A stretch of 64,000 bases of DNA, from assembly GCF_000411295.1 (NCBI RefSeq), contig NZ_KE150422.1:311126-375125 (forward strand), written 5' to 3'. This document shows positions 7,591 through 16,394 of the stretch, in pieces. Under the pieces are notes generated by a model, which did not search any database, was not told the origin of the DNA, and saw only the letters and a list, made by a program, of their open reading frames with translations. The position numbers and the translations under genes were made by a program. Numbering within the stretch: position 1 is the stretch's first letter; each line of letters opens with the position of its first letter. The stretch is from Paenisporosarcina sp. HGH0030. Its GTDB lineage: Bacteria; Bacillota; Bacilli; Bacillales_A; Planococcaceae.

Positions 7591-8229
7591 TTAATTACTT
7601 CTAGCCAGGCGTTTTTCCAAAAATACTACGCCAAAACTTAAAGGTATAGTTAAAATCAAATAAAACAAACCAACGAAAATATATGTATCAAAAGTGGAGA
7701 ATGTCTTCGCAGCTATTAAATCCCCTTGATACATCAAATCCCCACCTGCCACGACGGCTAATAGTGATGAGTTCTTAACCAAATTGATAAATTGATTGCC
7801 AAGAGGCGGGATAACAATTTTTATTGCCTGTGGTAGGATGACAGTCCTCATTGCTTGTCCGTAAGTCAGTCCTGATGATCTGGCTGCTTCCATTTGGCCC
7901 TTTGGCACTGACAAAATCCCTGCACGGATTGCTTCAGCAATAAAAGCCGCTGTGTAAACAGTCAATCCTATAATCCCTGCCGTCATTCCGCCGTAACTAC
8001 CAGCCAAGTAAGTGAAAAACACAATGACCAGTACAGGTATATTACGGATAAATTCCACATACGCCGTTCCAATCCAGTTTAGCGGTTTAAATGGGGCAAT
8101 TCGCATAACTGCAATAAGTGTCCCAAGAAGAAAGCTACAAACCAATGCTATTAAACTAGCAATAATGGTGATTTTAAATCCTTCCACAAATAAATCCATA
8201 TTATCTGTCAGTATCGAGAAATCCAGCAA
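7591..8229 (-). CDS. glnM: Glutamine/polar amino acid ABC transporter permease GlnM
   Basis: This is a 212-residue permease paralogous to GlnP, with the coupling loop EAARSSGLTYGQAMRTVILP and about five membrane segments. The start codon is TTG at 8229, chosen because AGGAGGAG lies at the right distance. It is separated from glnH by 88 bases holding a large hairpin, so its expression may be lower than that of the binding protein. Confidence 0.85.
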   Translation of the reverse strand: MLDFSILTDNMDLFVEGFKITIIASLIALVCSFLLGTLIAVMRIAPFKPLNWIGTAYVEFIRNIPVLVIVFFTYLAGSYGGMTAGIIGLTVYTAAFIAEAIRAGILSVPKGQMEAARSSGLTYGQAMRTVILPQAIKIVIPPLGNQFINLVKNSSLLAVVAGGDLMYQGDLIAAKTFSTFDTYIFVGLFYLILTIPLSFGVVFLEKRLARSN

Positions 8230-8249
8230 ACGATCTCCTCCTAATTAAT

Positions 8250-8295
8250 CAGGATGAGCAGTCCGTAATTCTACTTACGGAATATGCCCATCCTG
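8250..8295 (-). promoter_or_regulatory. Intercistronic hairpin between glnH and glnM
   Basis: CAGGATG at one end pairs with CATCCTG at the other, with a second inner stem CCGTAA/TTACGG. There is no T run on the minus strand after it, so it is not a normal terminator. A processing or 3'-end stabilising hairpin that sets binding protein above permease levels is likely. Confidence 0.6.
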
Positions 8296-8317
8296 ACAAG
8301 AAACCTAATATAAATTA

Positions 8318-9121
8318 TTATTTCTTAATCCATTTATCCTTGATTTCATCATATTTTCCTGAGTCCTTTAAGCTTTTCAATGCTTTGTTCAACTCATCGA
8401 CAAGCTCTTGATTGCCTTTTTTAACAGCGATTCCATAAGGCTCTTCCGTGAAAGTTCCACCGACAAGTTCAAATGAAGGATCTTCTTCAGCCATGCCATA
8501 AAGGATAGAATCATCTGTAGTCAGGGCATCACCCTTACCAGATTTTAATGCTGTAAAAGCTTCAGCGTAGTTTTCAAATTCAAGAACAGTCGTTTCAGGA
8601 GCTTTCTCACGAATATTTATTGCAGATGTAGAGCCTTTAACAGCAAGCACTTTTGTTCCTTTTGCTAAGTCTTCAATGCCCTTAATCTTACTTCCCTTTT
8701 CTACAAGCAATGATTGTCCTGCATCAAAATACACATCAGTAAAATCAACTTCTTTTTTACGCTCTTCATTAATTGTCATCGTAGCTACAACCGCATCGAT
8801 TTTATCATTGTTCAAGAGTCCTACTCGCGTTTTCGAAGTAACTTCTTTGTACTCAGGTTTAACATCCGGGCCGAACATTTCTTCTGCCAGTGCTTTGGAA
8901 AGATCGATATCAAAACCTTCAACTTCGCCAGTTGATGGATTTTTCAATCCAAAAAGACGAGTATCGTATTTTACACCAAACACAATTTTTTTGTCCTCTT
9001 TGATTTGTGCAAGTACATCTTTGTCTTCGCTTGCATTATCGTCCCCGCTGCAACCCGCAAGAAAAATAGCGGCCATTGTAGATACAAAAGCCATTTTTAA
9101 TAATTTTTTTGTCTGAAACAT
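8318..9121 (-). CDS. glnH: Amino acid ABC transporter substrate-binding lipoprotein GlnH
   Basis: This is a 267-residue extracellular binding protein with a lipoprotein signal (basic start, hydrophobic core, FLAGC lipobox with Cys24). The mature part is a type II periplasmic-binding fold of family 3 (SBP_bac_3), with the ligand-loop pattern VEGFDIDLSKALAEEM and TINEERKKEVDFTDVYF. It probably captures glutamine or glutamate for GlnMPQ. It lies 15 bases after glnQ and is followed by the intercistronic hairpin. Confidence 0.88.
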   Translation of the reverse strand: MFQTKKLLKMAFVSTMAAIFLAGCSGDDNASEDKDVLAQIKEDKKIVFGVKYDTRLFGLKNPSTGEVEGFDIDLSKALAEEMFGPDVKPEYKEVTSKTRVGLLNNDKIDAVVATMTINEERKKEVDFTDVYFDAGQSLLVEKGSKIKGIEDLAKGTKVLAVKGSTSAINIREKAPETTVLEFENYAEAFTALKSGKGDALTTDDSILYGMAEEDPSFELVGGTFTEEPYGIAVKKGNQELVDELNKALKSLKDSGKYDEIKDKWIKK

Positions 9122-9136
9122 TCCAATTACCCCCTA

Positions 9137-9865
9137 TTAATGATTTAAAATACGACTGAGGAACAAACGAGCCCGCTCTTCACGGGGATTCTCGTAGAAT
9201 TCAGCCGGAACTGCTTCTTCTAAAATTTTTCCTTCATCCATAAATACAATTCGGTCCGCAACCTCTTTAGCGAATCCCATTTCATGAGTGACCACAGCCA
9301 TCGTCATTCCTTCTTTTGCAAGGGTTTTCATAACATCCAGAACCTCACCAATCATTTCGGGATCGAGTGCCGAAGTCGGCTCATCAAAAAGCATGATTTC
9401 GGGTTTCATGACTAGACCACGTGCAATTGCCACACGCTGTTGCTGGCCACCAGATAGCTGGGAAGGGAAAGCATCGGCCTTATCAGATATACCTACTTTA
9501 TCAAGATAGTACATAGCTGTTTCTTTAGCTTCTTTTGCAGATTGCCCTAATACTTTCATTGGAGCTAGCATGATGTTTTCAAGCACTGTTTTGTGTGGAT
9601 ATAAATAAAAATGCTGAAATACCATTCCGATATTGCGTCTTAGCTTATTGATATCCGTTTTTTTATCCCCTACTGAAACATCATTTACAATAAGGGTACC
9701 TTCAGAAATTGTTTCCAACCGATTCATACAACGTAGCAAAGTACTTTTCCCTGAACCAGAAGGTCCAATTATGACAACTACTTCGCCCTTATTGATTGTG
9801 AGATTAATATCTTTCAAAACGTGAAAATCTCCAAAATACTTATTTACTTCTTTAAATGCAATCAT
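9137..9865 (-). CDS. glnQ: Amino acid ABC transporter ATP-binding protein GlnQ
   Basis: This is a 242-residue ABC ATPase with Walker A GPSGSGKS (34-41), Q-loop [12 protein letters not shown], signature LSGGQQQR, Walker [14 protein letters not shown] and the switch histidine in VVTHEM. It has the size and sequence style of the polar amino acid subfamily (GlnQ, ArtP). It is the first gene of glnQ-glnH-glnM-glnP and is preceded by an AGGAGG site and a good sigma-A promoter. Confidence 0.9.
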   Translation of the reverse strand: MIAFKEVNKYFGDFHVLKDINLTINKGEVVVIIGPSGSGKSTLLRCMNRLETISEGTLIVNDVSVGDKKTDINKLRRNIGMVFQHFYLYPHKTVLENIMLAPMKVLGQSAKEAKETAMYYLDKVGISDKADAFPSQLSGGQQQRVAIARGLVMKPEIMLFDEPTSALDPEMIGEVLDVMKTLAKEGMTMAVVTHEMGFAKEVADRIVFMDEGKILEEAVPAEFYENPREERARLFLSRILNH

Positions 9866-9940
9866 TCTTGACCTCCTAAATTTTAACCCTTATGTATATA
9901 TGTATAATTCATTCTAGCAGAAATTTTCAGAATTAATAAA

Positions 9941-9970
9941 ATTATATTCACTACTTAATGAAATAGTCAA
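9941..9970 (-). promoter_or_regulatory. Sigma-A promoter of the gln operon
   Basis: On the minus strand TTGACT (9970-9965) and TATAAT (9946-9941) are 18 bases apart, about 75 bases upstream of the glnQ start. No clear TnrA box was found around it. Confidence 0.6.
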
Positions 9971-10086
9971 TGTTAATATTTCTTCGTTTTTGTCTTTAAG
10001 TCTTCATTCTTAAACTTTATGTATGCTAACTAAATATTCATATACCTCTAATATTTATTTTTTAAACCAAGATTATTAATAAATAA

Positions 10087-10392
10087 TTTGAAAACTTTGA
10101 ACATGGAGCGGTGATTTTATGCCAAGAAGGACGGTTGAGACATCTTGGAGCTATTTTCACTTCACAAGATGAGAAGACGGTTAAATTGCGTAAAAAGCTT
10201 GAAGAAATTGAAAAAGGAGTTGGGGCCATGAGCATTGACGAAGTCCCATAAGCGTGGTTGCTTAAGCCTTCTGGCACATATTATGCCGATAGTGGGTTCA
10301 GGCAAATGCCACGCATAGAATCAGCTATACGGGCTTTGTATATATCTTTAACAAGAGACCAGTGGTTTGATATTTTACAGGTTGCTATTTGA
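10087..10392 (+). pseudogene. Degenerate 102-codon reading frame with one internal stop
   Basis: One frame from 10087 to 10392 reads as a plausible protein (HGAVILCQEGRLRHLG..., SQDEKTVKLRKKLEEIEKG..., then PSGTYYADSGFRQMPRIE and LTRDQWFDIL) interrupted only by TAA at 10249-10251. It has no start codon with a ribosome site in frame: the only ATG with a GGAG upstream (10120) is in another frame. I do not recognise the family. The pattern suggests a decayed gene with a frameshift near its start and a nonsense mutation. Confidence 0.35.
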
Positions 10393-10455
10393 GCCTAGAT
10401 TCCTTTCTCACTTCTCTCAGTCATAATCTAGTATTCATCTGAATATGATAGAGCA

Positions 10456-10493
10456 AGACACCCCGAGTAGTCGCAGAGCTGCTCGGGGTGTCT
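10456..10493. terminator. Strong hairpin terminator beside dsdA
   Basis: AGACACCCCGAG pairs with CTCGGGGTGTCT in a 12-bp or longer GC-rich stem. It lies 28 bases beyond the dsdA stop on the minus strand and could also end plus-strand transcription. Confidence 0.7.
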
Positions 10494-10520
10494 TTGTGTG
10501 TATATATGATAAAACCTATA

Positions 10521-11858
10521 TTAAAGTAAGCTTTGTCCTTTTTCATAAAATCTTTTCATGTCATGTTTTGGTACAAGTGCTCCACCCGTTGCCCAAACGA
10601 TATGTGTGGCTTGAGAAGTATTCAAGTTATTTTCTTTCACGTATTCGGACGCTAATATCAGTCCTGGTCCTATCAGACCTGAAGTGGCTGATGGTTCCAG
10701 ATGGATCCCTTCACTATCCGACAATAATGCCAATAATTTAAATAAATCTTCATCCTCCATGGTGTAAATACCACTAACGAGCTTCTCACTAATAGAGGAA
10801 GCGAAGCATGACGGTCTTCCTACTGCTAAGCCATCCCCTTCAGTTAAGTTATCGATTCCGAAATTCTGCACACATACTTTTTCTTTTTCCCCTGTCAGCA
10901 GCCCGACTAATACGGCTGGAGAATGAGTGGGTTCCACAAAGAAACAATGTACATAATCTCCAAAAACCTGTTTTAGTCCGAACGCAATTCCACCAGGCGA
11001 CCCACCAACACCACACGGTAAATATACAAATAAAGGATGTTCAGCATCAACTTGTATATTTTCATTTTGTAGTTGTTTTTCCAAACGAATCGCCGCGACA
11101 CTGTACCCGAGGAATAAATGCTTTGAATCTTCATCATCAACAAAATAGCCTTTTACATTATTTTTCGTTTCCTGTCTTCCAGCAAAAATGGCTTCGCCAA
11201 AATCTCCTTTGAATTCATGTACGGTCGCACCTTTTGCCCGCAATAAATCTTTCTTCCATTGCTTAGCATCTGCGGACATGTATACGGAAACATGAAAACC
11301 TAATTTTGCGCCAATAATACCTATACTCAGACCCAAATTCCCTGTAGAGCCAACACCGATTGAATACTGACTGAAAAATTGCTTGAAATGATCGCTTGAA
11401 AACGCGCTGTAATCATCGTCTCTTTTAACTAGACCTGCTTCTAGCGCCATCTTTTCCGCATAATACAGGACTTCATATACACCGCCTCGTGCTTTAATTG
11501 AACCTGCAATGGGCAATTCATTGTCGCATTTTAAAAACAATTCCCCATTTATTTTGGCATCGTATTTTGTATTCAGCTCATTTTTCATTTTCGCTATATT
11601 TCGAAGAGGTGATTCGATGATGCCATTCGTCTCTTTCGTTTCAGGAAACTCTCTCGCCAAGTAAGTAGCAAATCTTTGAAATAGCGCTGCGGCTTCCTTC
11701 ATATCTGTTTTCGTCACTGGCAAGGAATCAATTTCTTCCATTTTTTGAAGCTGTGAATTTAACCATACAACCGGTTCCAAGCGAATGATATCATCCAAAA
11801 GCGGATATTGCTGAACCCATTTATCTAATTCCGATTGTTCAAAGATCAAACTCTTCAT
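10521..11858 (-). CDS. dsdA: D-serine ammonia-lyase
   Basis: DsdA is a PLP enzyme that turns D-serine into pyruvate and ammonia. The 445-residue protein matches the family over its length; the PLP lysine is Lys122 in PIAGSIKARGG, and the phosphate-binding glycine loop is GVGSTGNLGLSIG. The annotated ATG has its AAAGG directly adjoining it, so a TTG three codons later, with AAAGGA eight bases upstream, may be the true start. No dsdX or dsdC neighbour is present; a divergent spore peptidase gene lies beyond the shared upstream region. Confidence 0.92.
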   Translation of the reverse strand: MKSLIFEQSELDKWVQQYPLLDDIIRLEPVVWLNSQLQKMEEIDSLPVTKTDMKEAAALFQRFATYLAREFPETKETNGIIESPLRNIAKMKNELNTKYDAKINGELFLKCDNELPIAGSIKARGGVYEVLYYAEKMALEAGLVKRDDDYSAFSSDHFKQFFSQYSIGVGSTGNLGLSIGIIGAKLGFHVSVYMSADAKQWKKDLLRAKGATVHEFKGDFGEAIFAGRQETKNNVKGYFVDDEDSKHLFLGYSVAAIRLEKQLQNENIQVDAEHPLFVYLPCGVGGSPGGIAFGLKQVFGDYVHCFFVEPTHSPAVLVGLLTGEKEKVCVQNFGIDNLTEGDGLAVGRPSCFASSISEKLVSGIYTMEDEDLFKLLALLSDSEGIHLEPSATSGLIGPGLILASEYVKENNLNTSQATHIVWATGGALVPKHDMKRFYEKGQSLL

Positions 11859-12046
11859 CCTTTCTTTGTGAGGCCTTTAAATTTGATGATGAGAGCCGAT
11901 TATCTACACCATTCATAATAGTATGTGCAAAATTAGTTTGAATTTCTACTTAATGAATGGCAAAAATGAACTGGTCAAGTTTACTACTTATGATTTATTT
12001 GGAACAGGATATTCTAATGTAATGATTCACAAAGGAGGTTTATTTA

Positions 12047-13045
12047 GTGCGACGAATATTTCACTTAACACTATACGCTTTTACACTGTCTTTGCTAATA
12101 AGTTCCGTCGTTTCTGCAAAAGAGCAGCCGAAAGTGGATATACTGGAAGAGCGCATGAGCTACTATTTACAATTTGAAAACACACTTGTCCCTTGGTACT
12201 ATTTAGCCGCTGTGGATCAGTTTGAACGCAATATTCAGCAAGTGCGGAAAGACATTCCGAAGAGAGATGGCACGATTGCCATTCAATTTTCGGACGATTA
12301 CTGGGCAGGAATGTTTAATCCTGATAAAGATGACATAACACCTGAATCCATCACATTTTTTGGTGGAAATGGACTAGACGGGAATGCAGACGGCATGGCA
12401 AATCCAGAAGATAGTATAGATATTCTTTTTACGATGTCTTCTTATTTAGCCAGTTACGGACAATCTGAAGAAGACTTTAAACTGGCCGTATACGAATACT
12501 ACCAAAGTGAAAAAACCGTCGATCAAATCATGACCATTGCCAAATTATATAAACACTTCAACACACTGGATCTGGGTGAACATGTTTTCCCTATCCCACT
12601 TAATCAGAATTACAGTTATAGAGGTACTTGGGGAGCTAACCGCGGATGGGGTGGCCGACGCATTCACGAAGGCACTGACTTATTTGCTGGATATGGCGTT
12701 CCGGTAAAATCGACCTCATATGGAATTGTTGAAGAACTGGGTTGGAACCAATTTGGCGGTTGGCGTGTGGGTATACGTGATATTCAAAATACCTATCACT
12801 ATTATGCGCACTTAGCTTATTTTAATGAAGGATTAGCAAAAGGCGATATCGTTGAACTCGGTTCTGTTATTGGTTTTGTGGGAAGTTCGGGATATGGGAA
12901 ACAAGGAACTTCAGGTCGATTCCCACCTCACCTGCATTATGGCATGTATAAATATAATGGACGCACGGAATGGGCATTCGATCCATATCCTCACTTGAAA
13001 ATATGGGAGCGTCAAGCAAGGGAAGCCAAAAAACGAAAAAAATAA
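12047..13045 (+). CDS. lytH: M23 metallopeptidase, LytH-like spore peptidoglycan peptidase
   Basis: This is a 332-residue exported protein with a signal peptide (residues 1-24, ending SVVSA). The N-terminal domain is a helical region seen in LytH, followed by an M23 zinc peptidase domain from about 180: the metal ligands are His207 and Asp211 in HEGTD and His297 in HLHYG, with the catalytic His295. B. subtilis LytH is a sigma-K-controlled L-Ala-D-Glu endopeptidase that matures the spore cortex; length and domain order agree. The start is GTG with AAAGGAGG eight bases upstream. It could instead be another M23 enzyme of similar layout. Confidence 0.78.
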   Translation: MRRIFHLTLYAFTLSLLISSVVSAKEQPKVDILEERMSYYLQFENTLVPWYYLAAVDQFERNIQQVRKDIPKRDGTIAIQFSDDYWAGMFNPDKDDITPESITFFGGNGLDGNADGMANPEDSIDILFTMSSYLASYGQSEEDFKLAVYEYYQSEKTVDQIMTIAKLYKHFNTLDLGEHVFPIPLNQNYSYRGTWGANRGWGGRRIHEGTDLFAGYGVPVKSTSYGIVEELGWNQFGGWRVGIRDIQNTYHYYAHLAYFNEGLAKGDIVELGSVIGFVGSSGYGKQGTSGRFPPHLHYGMYKYNGRTEWAFDPYPHLKIWERQAREAKKRKK

Positions 13046-13071
13046 ATATGTGACTCCCTCAATAATAATTT

Positions 13072-13797
13072 TTATTGGGGGTGTAAATTTTTATTGCAAG
13101 CTTCTATAAATGCATCGAAAATTTTCCGTGCAGCTTCATCGCCGCCAAAAAACATGTTTTCTGGATGCCACTGGACACCAAGGACGAAGGAATGCACTTC
13201 ACTTTCGATAGCTTCAATTACACCATCACTTGCACTCCCACTGACTCTTAATGGAAAGGGAACATTGCGATTGGCTTGGTGGTGGCGACTATTGACCTTC
13301 AAACGGTGTTGCCCAGTGATTTGATGCAGCAACGTACCAACTGTTACATTCACAAAATGAGAACCATGCGACTTAGGTGCCCGTTGCTGATGTTGCAAAA
13401 AATCATTCTTTATTTGAGCACCAATATCTTGATACATATCTCCACCTATGGCGATATTTAACGACTGGATTCCTCGACAAACACCCAAAATCGGTTTATT
13501 GAGCGTTAAAAATTTCCGAATAAGAGCTAATTCAAAAACGTCTCTGGCAGGATCTATAATCCCCAGCATCGGATGTGGTTCTTCGCCAAAAAGTGTAGGA
13601 TCTATATCGTACCCTCCTGTCAGGTAAAGACCATCCAAAAATTGTGCCAACTCATCTATATCGGACTTTTCCTCTAAATGTGGCAACATCACTGGCATGC
13701 CCCCCGCCTGTAAGATAGCATGGGCATTGGCCATGGATACAGAGTATTCATCCCCATCGTACTGCACAAACGAACTGATTCCAATAATCGGTTTCAT
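13072..13797 (-). CDS. Class I glutamine amidotransferase-like gamma-glutamyl hydrolase (peptidase C26)
   Basis: The 241-residue protein has the C26/PuuD layout: a KPIIGISS opening, LTGGYDIDPTLFGEE, the nucleophile Cys in GVCRGIQ, and the His-Glu pair in GVQWHPE. Relatives release glutamate from gamma-glutamyl amides such as gamma-glutamyl-GABA. The ATG at 13797 is chosen for its AAGGGG site. No putrescine catabolism genes are nearby, so the natural substrate is open. It converges with lytH. Confidence 0.82.
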   Translation of the reverse strand: MKPIIGISSFVQYDGDEYSVSMANAHAILQAGGMPVMLPHLEEKSDIDELAQFLDGLYLTGGYDIDPTLFGEEPHPMLGIIDPARDVFELALIRKFLTLNKPILGVCRGIQSLNIAIGGDMYQDIGAQIKNDFLQHQQRAPKSHGSHFVNVTVGTLLHQITGQHRLKVNSRHHQANRNVPFPLRVSGSASDGVIEAIESEVHSFVLGVQWHPENMFFGGDEAARKIFDAFIEACNKNLHPQ

Positions 13798-13885
13798 TAT
13801 CTGTCCCCTTACTTTCATTCGAAATTTAGTCACCGATAAAATATGGACTATAGTTTGTCATATGCATAAGAAAGGACTTAAAGAA

Positions 13886-13969
13886 GTGTTATGGAAAAAA
13901 TTAGCACCTCGTTTTAATAGTCATTACCATCATGATCCTTTCGGAATCCTTATTACTTTTCCCGTTTAA
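13886..13969 (+). CDS. Possible 27-residue peptide
   Basis: A GTG at 13886 has AAAGGA nine bases upstream and opens a 27-residue frame rich in aromatic and histidine residues (FNSHYHHDPFG near the middle, a hydrophobic C-terminus). A longer in-frame ATG at 13862 lacks a ribosome site. The composition is more protein-like than expected by chance, but I do not recognise it; small spore or membrane-associated peptides are possibilities. Confidence 0.35.
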   Translation: MLWKKLAPRFNSHYHHDPFGILITFPV

Positions 13970-14061
13970 ACGTTAACTGTGTATACATAGTCATTCATTT
14001 AAAGCACATGATAAGAGTGTTCTCTGCCACCTTTTACAAATAGTTGAAAGGATGAAAACCA

Positions 14062-14289
14062 ATGAAGAAAAAAGTGTTTACAGAAGAAGACCGTAGATTG
14101 GCTAAAGGTCCTTACATGCATAATCCGGATGCCGTACAAACGGACAAAGTGAGCTTATTTGATATGCATGAAGATATGAAAACGGTGGACATACTGTTTG
14201 TTGATGAATTGAACAAACAAGTAATCAATGATCCAGCACGAAAAGTGACAAATGATCCTTCAGCCAATGAAGAAATACACCCTAATTGA
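14062..14289 (+). CDS. Hypothetical 75-residue hydrophilic protein
   Basis: This is a short, charged protein without membrane segments or cysteines. It has a GPYMHNPDAVQTDKVSLFDMHEDM stretch and an Asn/Pro/Glu-rich tail. GAAAGGATG upstream of the ATG and a strong terminator directly after the stop argue that it is a real monocistronic gene. I do not recognise the family; the size and composition resemble uncharacterised small spore-former proteins. Confidence 0.6.
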   Translation: MKKKVFTEEDRRLAKGPYMHNPDAVQTDKVSLFDMHEDMKTVDILFVDELNKQVINDPARKVTNDPSANEEIHPN

Positions 14290-14336
14290 AAATACCTCCA
14301 TTTCATGTAGCCTTACATGGAATGGAGGTATTTTTT
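14289..14336 (+). terminator. Strong rho-independent terminator
   Basis: AATACCTCCATT pairs with AATGGAGGTATT, extended by CATGTA/TACATG, and is followed by TTTTTT. It directly follows the 75-residue gene. Confidence 0.88.
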
Positions 14337-14339
14337 GTT

Positions 14340-14568
14340 TGTTCATTGTGTAATTCGCGAATCCTGAAAGGTCACTACACGAGGCCGCTGTACAAATAAT
14401 CCCTGTAAACCAACAAAAGATTCTATATAGCGGCCATCATTTCCTATATCGACGCTGTGTCAATGTAACTGCATATACATAAAGAATAAGAGCTATCACA
14501 AATGGGAGTGCCGACATAATTTGCCCAACTAATTCATTTCCATCATGATGGGGATGGGCCATGTACAT
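14340..14568 (-). pseudogene. Truncated caa3_CtaG-family gene
   Basis: On the minus strand an ATG at 14568 with AAAAGGA upstream opens MYMAHPHHDG, a hydrophobic segment and TLTQRRYRK, then an in-frame TGA (14439-14437). Translation past it continues WPLYRIFCWFTGIICTAAS before similarity fades. This is the start of a CtaG/DUF1404-type copper or cytochrome oxidase assembly membrane protein (family pattern: His-rich N-terminus, first helix, RRYR-x-WP-x-R, second helix). Five or more helices are absent, so the gene is broken both by the stop and by loss of its 3' part. Confidence 0.55.
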
Positions 14569-14668
14569 TTATTCCTTTTTCTAGGAAATATCCATGGCCT
14601 AGTTGACGACATGTCTATACTGATAATAAGAAACTATAATGTAAAAAATAGAATAAAGGAGTTGTAAC

Positions 14669-15838
14669 GTGGTACTTAAACAAAAACTACAAAGTTGGAA
14701 AAATGAAGGATTTATCGACGAATCAACTGTTGAAAAGATTCTTGCATTTGAAAGTAAGCAACCGAAACCTGTTAAAATCCCACTGCTTTTGATTATCGGG
14801 CTTATCTTCTTTTCATTGGCCGTGTTCAGTTTCATTGCGGCCAATTGGCAAGCGATGCCTGATGTGTTAAGAATATTTCTTACACTTTCTGTAATGTGGT
14901 TGTTTTACATCCTTGGGCATTTTTCTGAGATGAAAAAATTTGGTCAACCAATCATATTCCGTCTTATTGGTTTGGCCATGTTTGCAGCAAGCATCGTTGT
15001 AACGGTCCAAACATATCATTTTTCCTTATATAATTCGTTTTTACCATGGGCAATATTCATTGCAGCACTTGGTCATTATTGGCACTGGCGTCAATTTCCT
15101 TATGCCATCGTCGCTTTTGTTTTTGGGGCTCAAGTATTATTTACTTCCGTTGTAACTCTGGGGTGGTTTGAATGGGGAGCATTCTTAGCTGTTTCATTAG
15201 CCTGGTTTTATTTCAGTAAAACGCCCATCTCGATTTCATTTAGTTGGATTCTACTATTTGGAGCAGGACTCACACTTTGGTCAGTCGTTGAATATGACAA
15301 CGTACTTTGGCCAATATGGTCACTATTTGGTGTTGTCGCTTTCATTCATTTCTTCCCGGAAAAAGAACAGATTGTACGTCCTCTCTACCTTATGATAGGG
15401 GGAATACAGCTTCTAGTTTACTTAGCTATTTTGGGAGAAACCCAACTCTCTTTCATCGAGATAAATATTGTTGAATCAATCACTCTGGCTATCGTTGGAG
15501 CAGCATTACTCGCGTTCAGTTATTTCCGATTCAAAAAATTCCAATGGGTTGCTGCACTAAGTCTAATCGGACTTCTGCTTTATGATGAATCGGCAATAGG
15601 TCTTGCCATTTTGGCCGAAGTCATCGCACTTGCTTATTTAATAAATGAGCATCGTAAAGACAGACTACTTGCACCTGGCTTTGTATTTTTCATTCTTGTC
15701 CAGTTTGTCCTGTATTTCATTTATGCGTGGGGAAGAATGGATGTCTCCCTATTCTTCCTAATCGGAGCGCTTTTACTTTTTGCATTGTCCGGCATCGCCT
15801 GGAGAATTAACAAGAAGAAAGTAGGTGTCTCTTCATGA
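14669..15838 (+). CDS. DUF2157 multi-pass membrane protein
   Basis: The N-terminal 40 residues (LKQKLQSWKNEGFIDESTVEKILAFE) are the short soluble helix pair characteristic of DUF2157, followed by some ten to twelve hydrophobic segments to residue 389. Function of the family is unknown. The start is GTG with AAAGGAG at a good distance. It overlaps the next gene by four bases (ATGA), so the two are translated together, and the same pairing of DUF2157 with a GDYXXLXY protein is common in Bacillales. Confidence 0.8.
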   Translation: MVLKQKLQSWKNEGFIDESTVEKILAFESKQPKPVKIPLLLIIGLIFFSLAVFSFIAANWQAMPDVLRIFLTLSVMWLFYILGHFSEMKKFGQPIIFRLIGLAMFAASIVVTVQTYHFSLYNSFLPWAIFIAALGHYWHWRQFPYAIVAFVFGAQVLFTSVVTLGWFEWGAFLAVSLAWFYFSKTPISISFSWILLFGAGLTLWSVVEYDNVLWPIWSLFGVVAFIHFFPEKEQIVRPLYLMIGGIQLLVYLAILGETQLSFIEINIVESITLAIVGAALLAFSYFRFKKFQWVAALSLIGLLLYDESAIGLAILAEVIALAYLINEHRKDRLLAPGFVFFILVQFVLYFIYAWGRMDVSLFFLIGALLLFALSGIAWRINKKKVGVSS

Positions 15839-16287
15839 AGTCCTTTTTATTTCCTGCCTTACAGACACTGATGATTTGCTTGATTGCTTTGAGCTTCTTT
15901 GCAGCTTCTTGGTTTGGTGAAGAATATGTGTTACGAGCCGAGCCTTACGACCCGTATGATCCTTTTTACGGCGAGTATGTGATGTTGCAATACCCTGATT
16001 TGAAATCTTCCTCTTCTGCACCGGAAGGCGATATTTATTTTTCATTAAAAGAAGGCAAAGATGGCTATGCCATTATTGATCGATTGGATAGCGAACATTT
16101 TTGGGGAGCTATACAAGGAACAAATTATGGTGGGCAAATTACTACACCACAGCTTGAACAATATTATGTGGAACAAGGTACCGGTCCTAATTTAGAGGAA
16201 ACGAAGGATTTGGCGCTCACTCTTGATGTAGCCCCTTGGGGTTCTATACGTCCTACATTTTTAGAGAAACGCCACGATCAGAAATAG
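15835..16287 (+). CDS. GDYXXLXY-domain membrane-anchored protein
   Basis: This is a 150-residue protein with one N-terminal membrane segment (about 8-27) and an extracytoplasmic domain holding YGEYVMLQY, the motif that names the GDYXXLXY family, after a YDPYDPFYG stretch. Function is unknown. It overlaps the DUF2157 gene and is followed by a terminator. Confidence 0.8.
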   Translation: MKSFLFPALQTLMICLIALSFFAASWFGEEYVLRAEPYDPYDPFYGEYVMLQYPDLKSSSSAPEGDIYFSLKEGKDGYAIIDRLDSEHFWGAIQGTNYGGQITTPQLEQYYVEQGTGPNLEETKDLALTLDVAPWGSIRPTFLEKRHDQK

Positions 16288-16291
16288 AAAA

Positions 16292-16320
16292 AACGGCAAA
16301 AGCTAAATGCTTTTGCCGTT
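16292..16320 (+). terminator. Terminator of the DUF2157-GDYXXLXY operon
   Basis: A perfect 12-bp stem AACGGCAAAAGC/GCTTTTGCCGTT with a five-base loop. Its right arm recurs at 16755-16767 on the far side of the repeat block. Confidence 0.75.
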
Positions 16321-16394
16321 AGACTGTAGACAAAAAATAAAAAGAGTGAATATAACTGTATACTAATGAAAAAGAGGCGTATGCAAGAAAATGT

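Noticed and set aside
8676-9116. 146-codon plus-strand frame opposite glnH
   Set aside because: It is an antisense shadow of a well-supported lipoprotein gene, with no ribosome site and Ser/Leu-rich composition typical of mirrored frames.
10062-10277. 71-codon minus-strand frame
   Set aside because: It is opposite the better-supported degenerate plus-strand frame and has no ribosome site.
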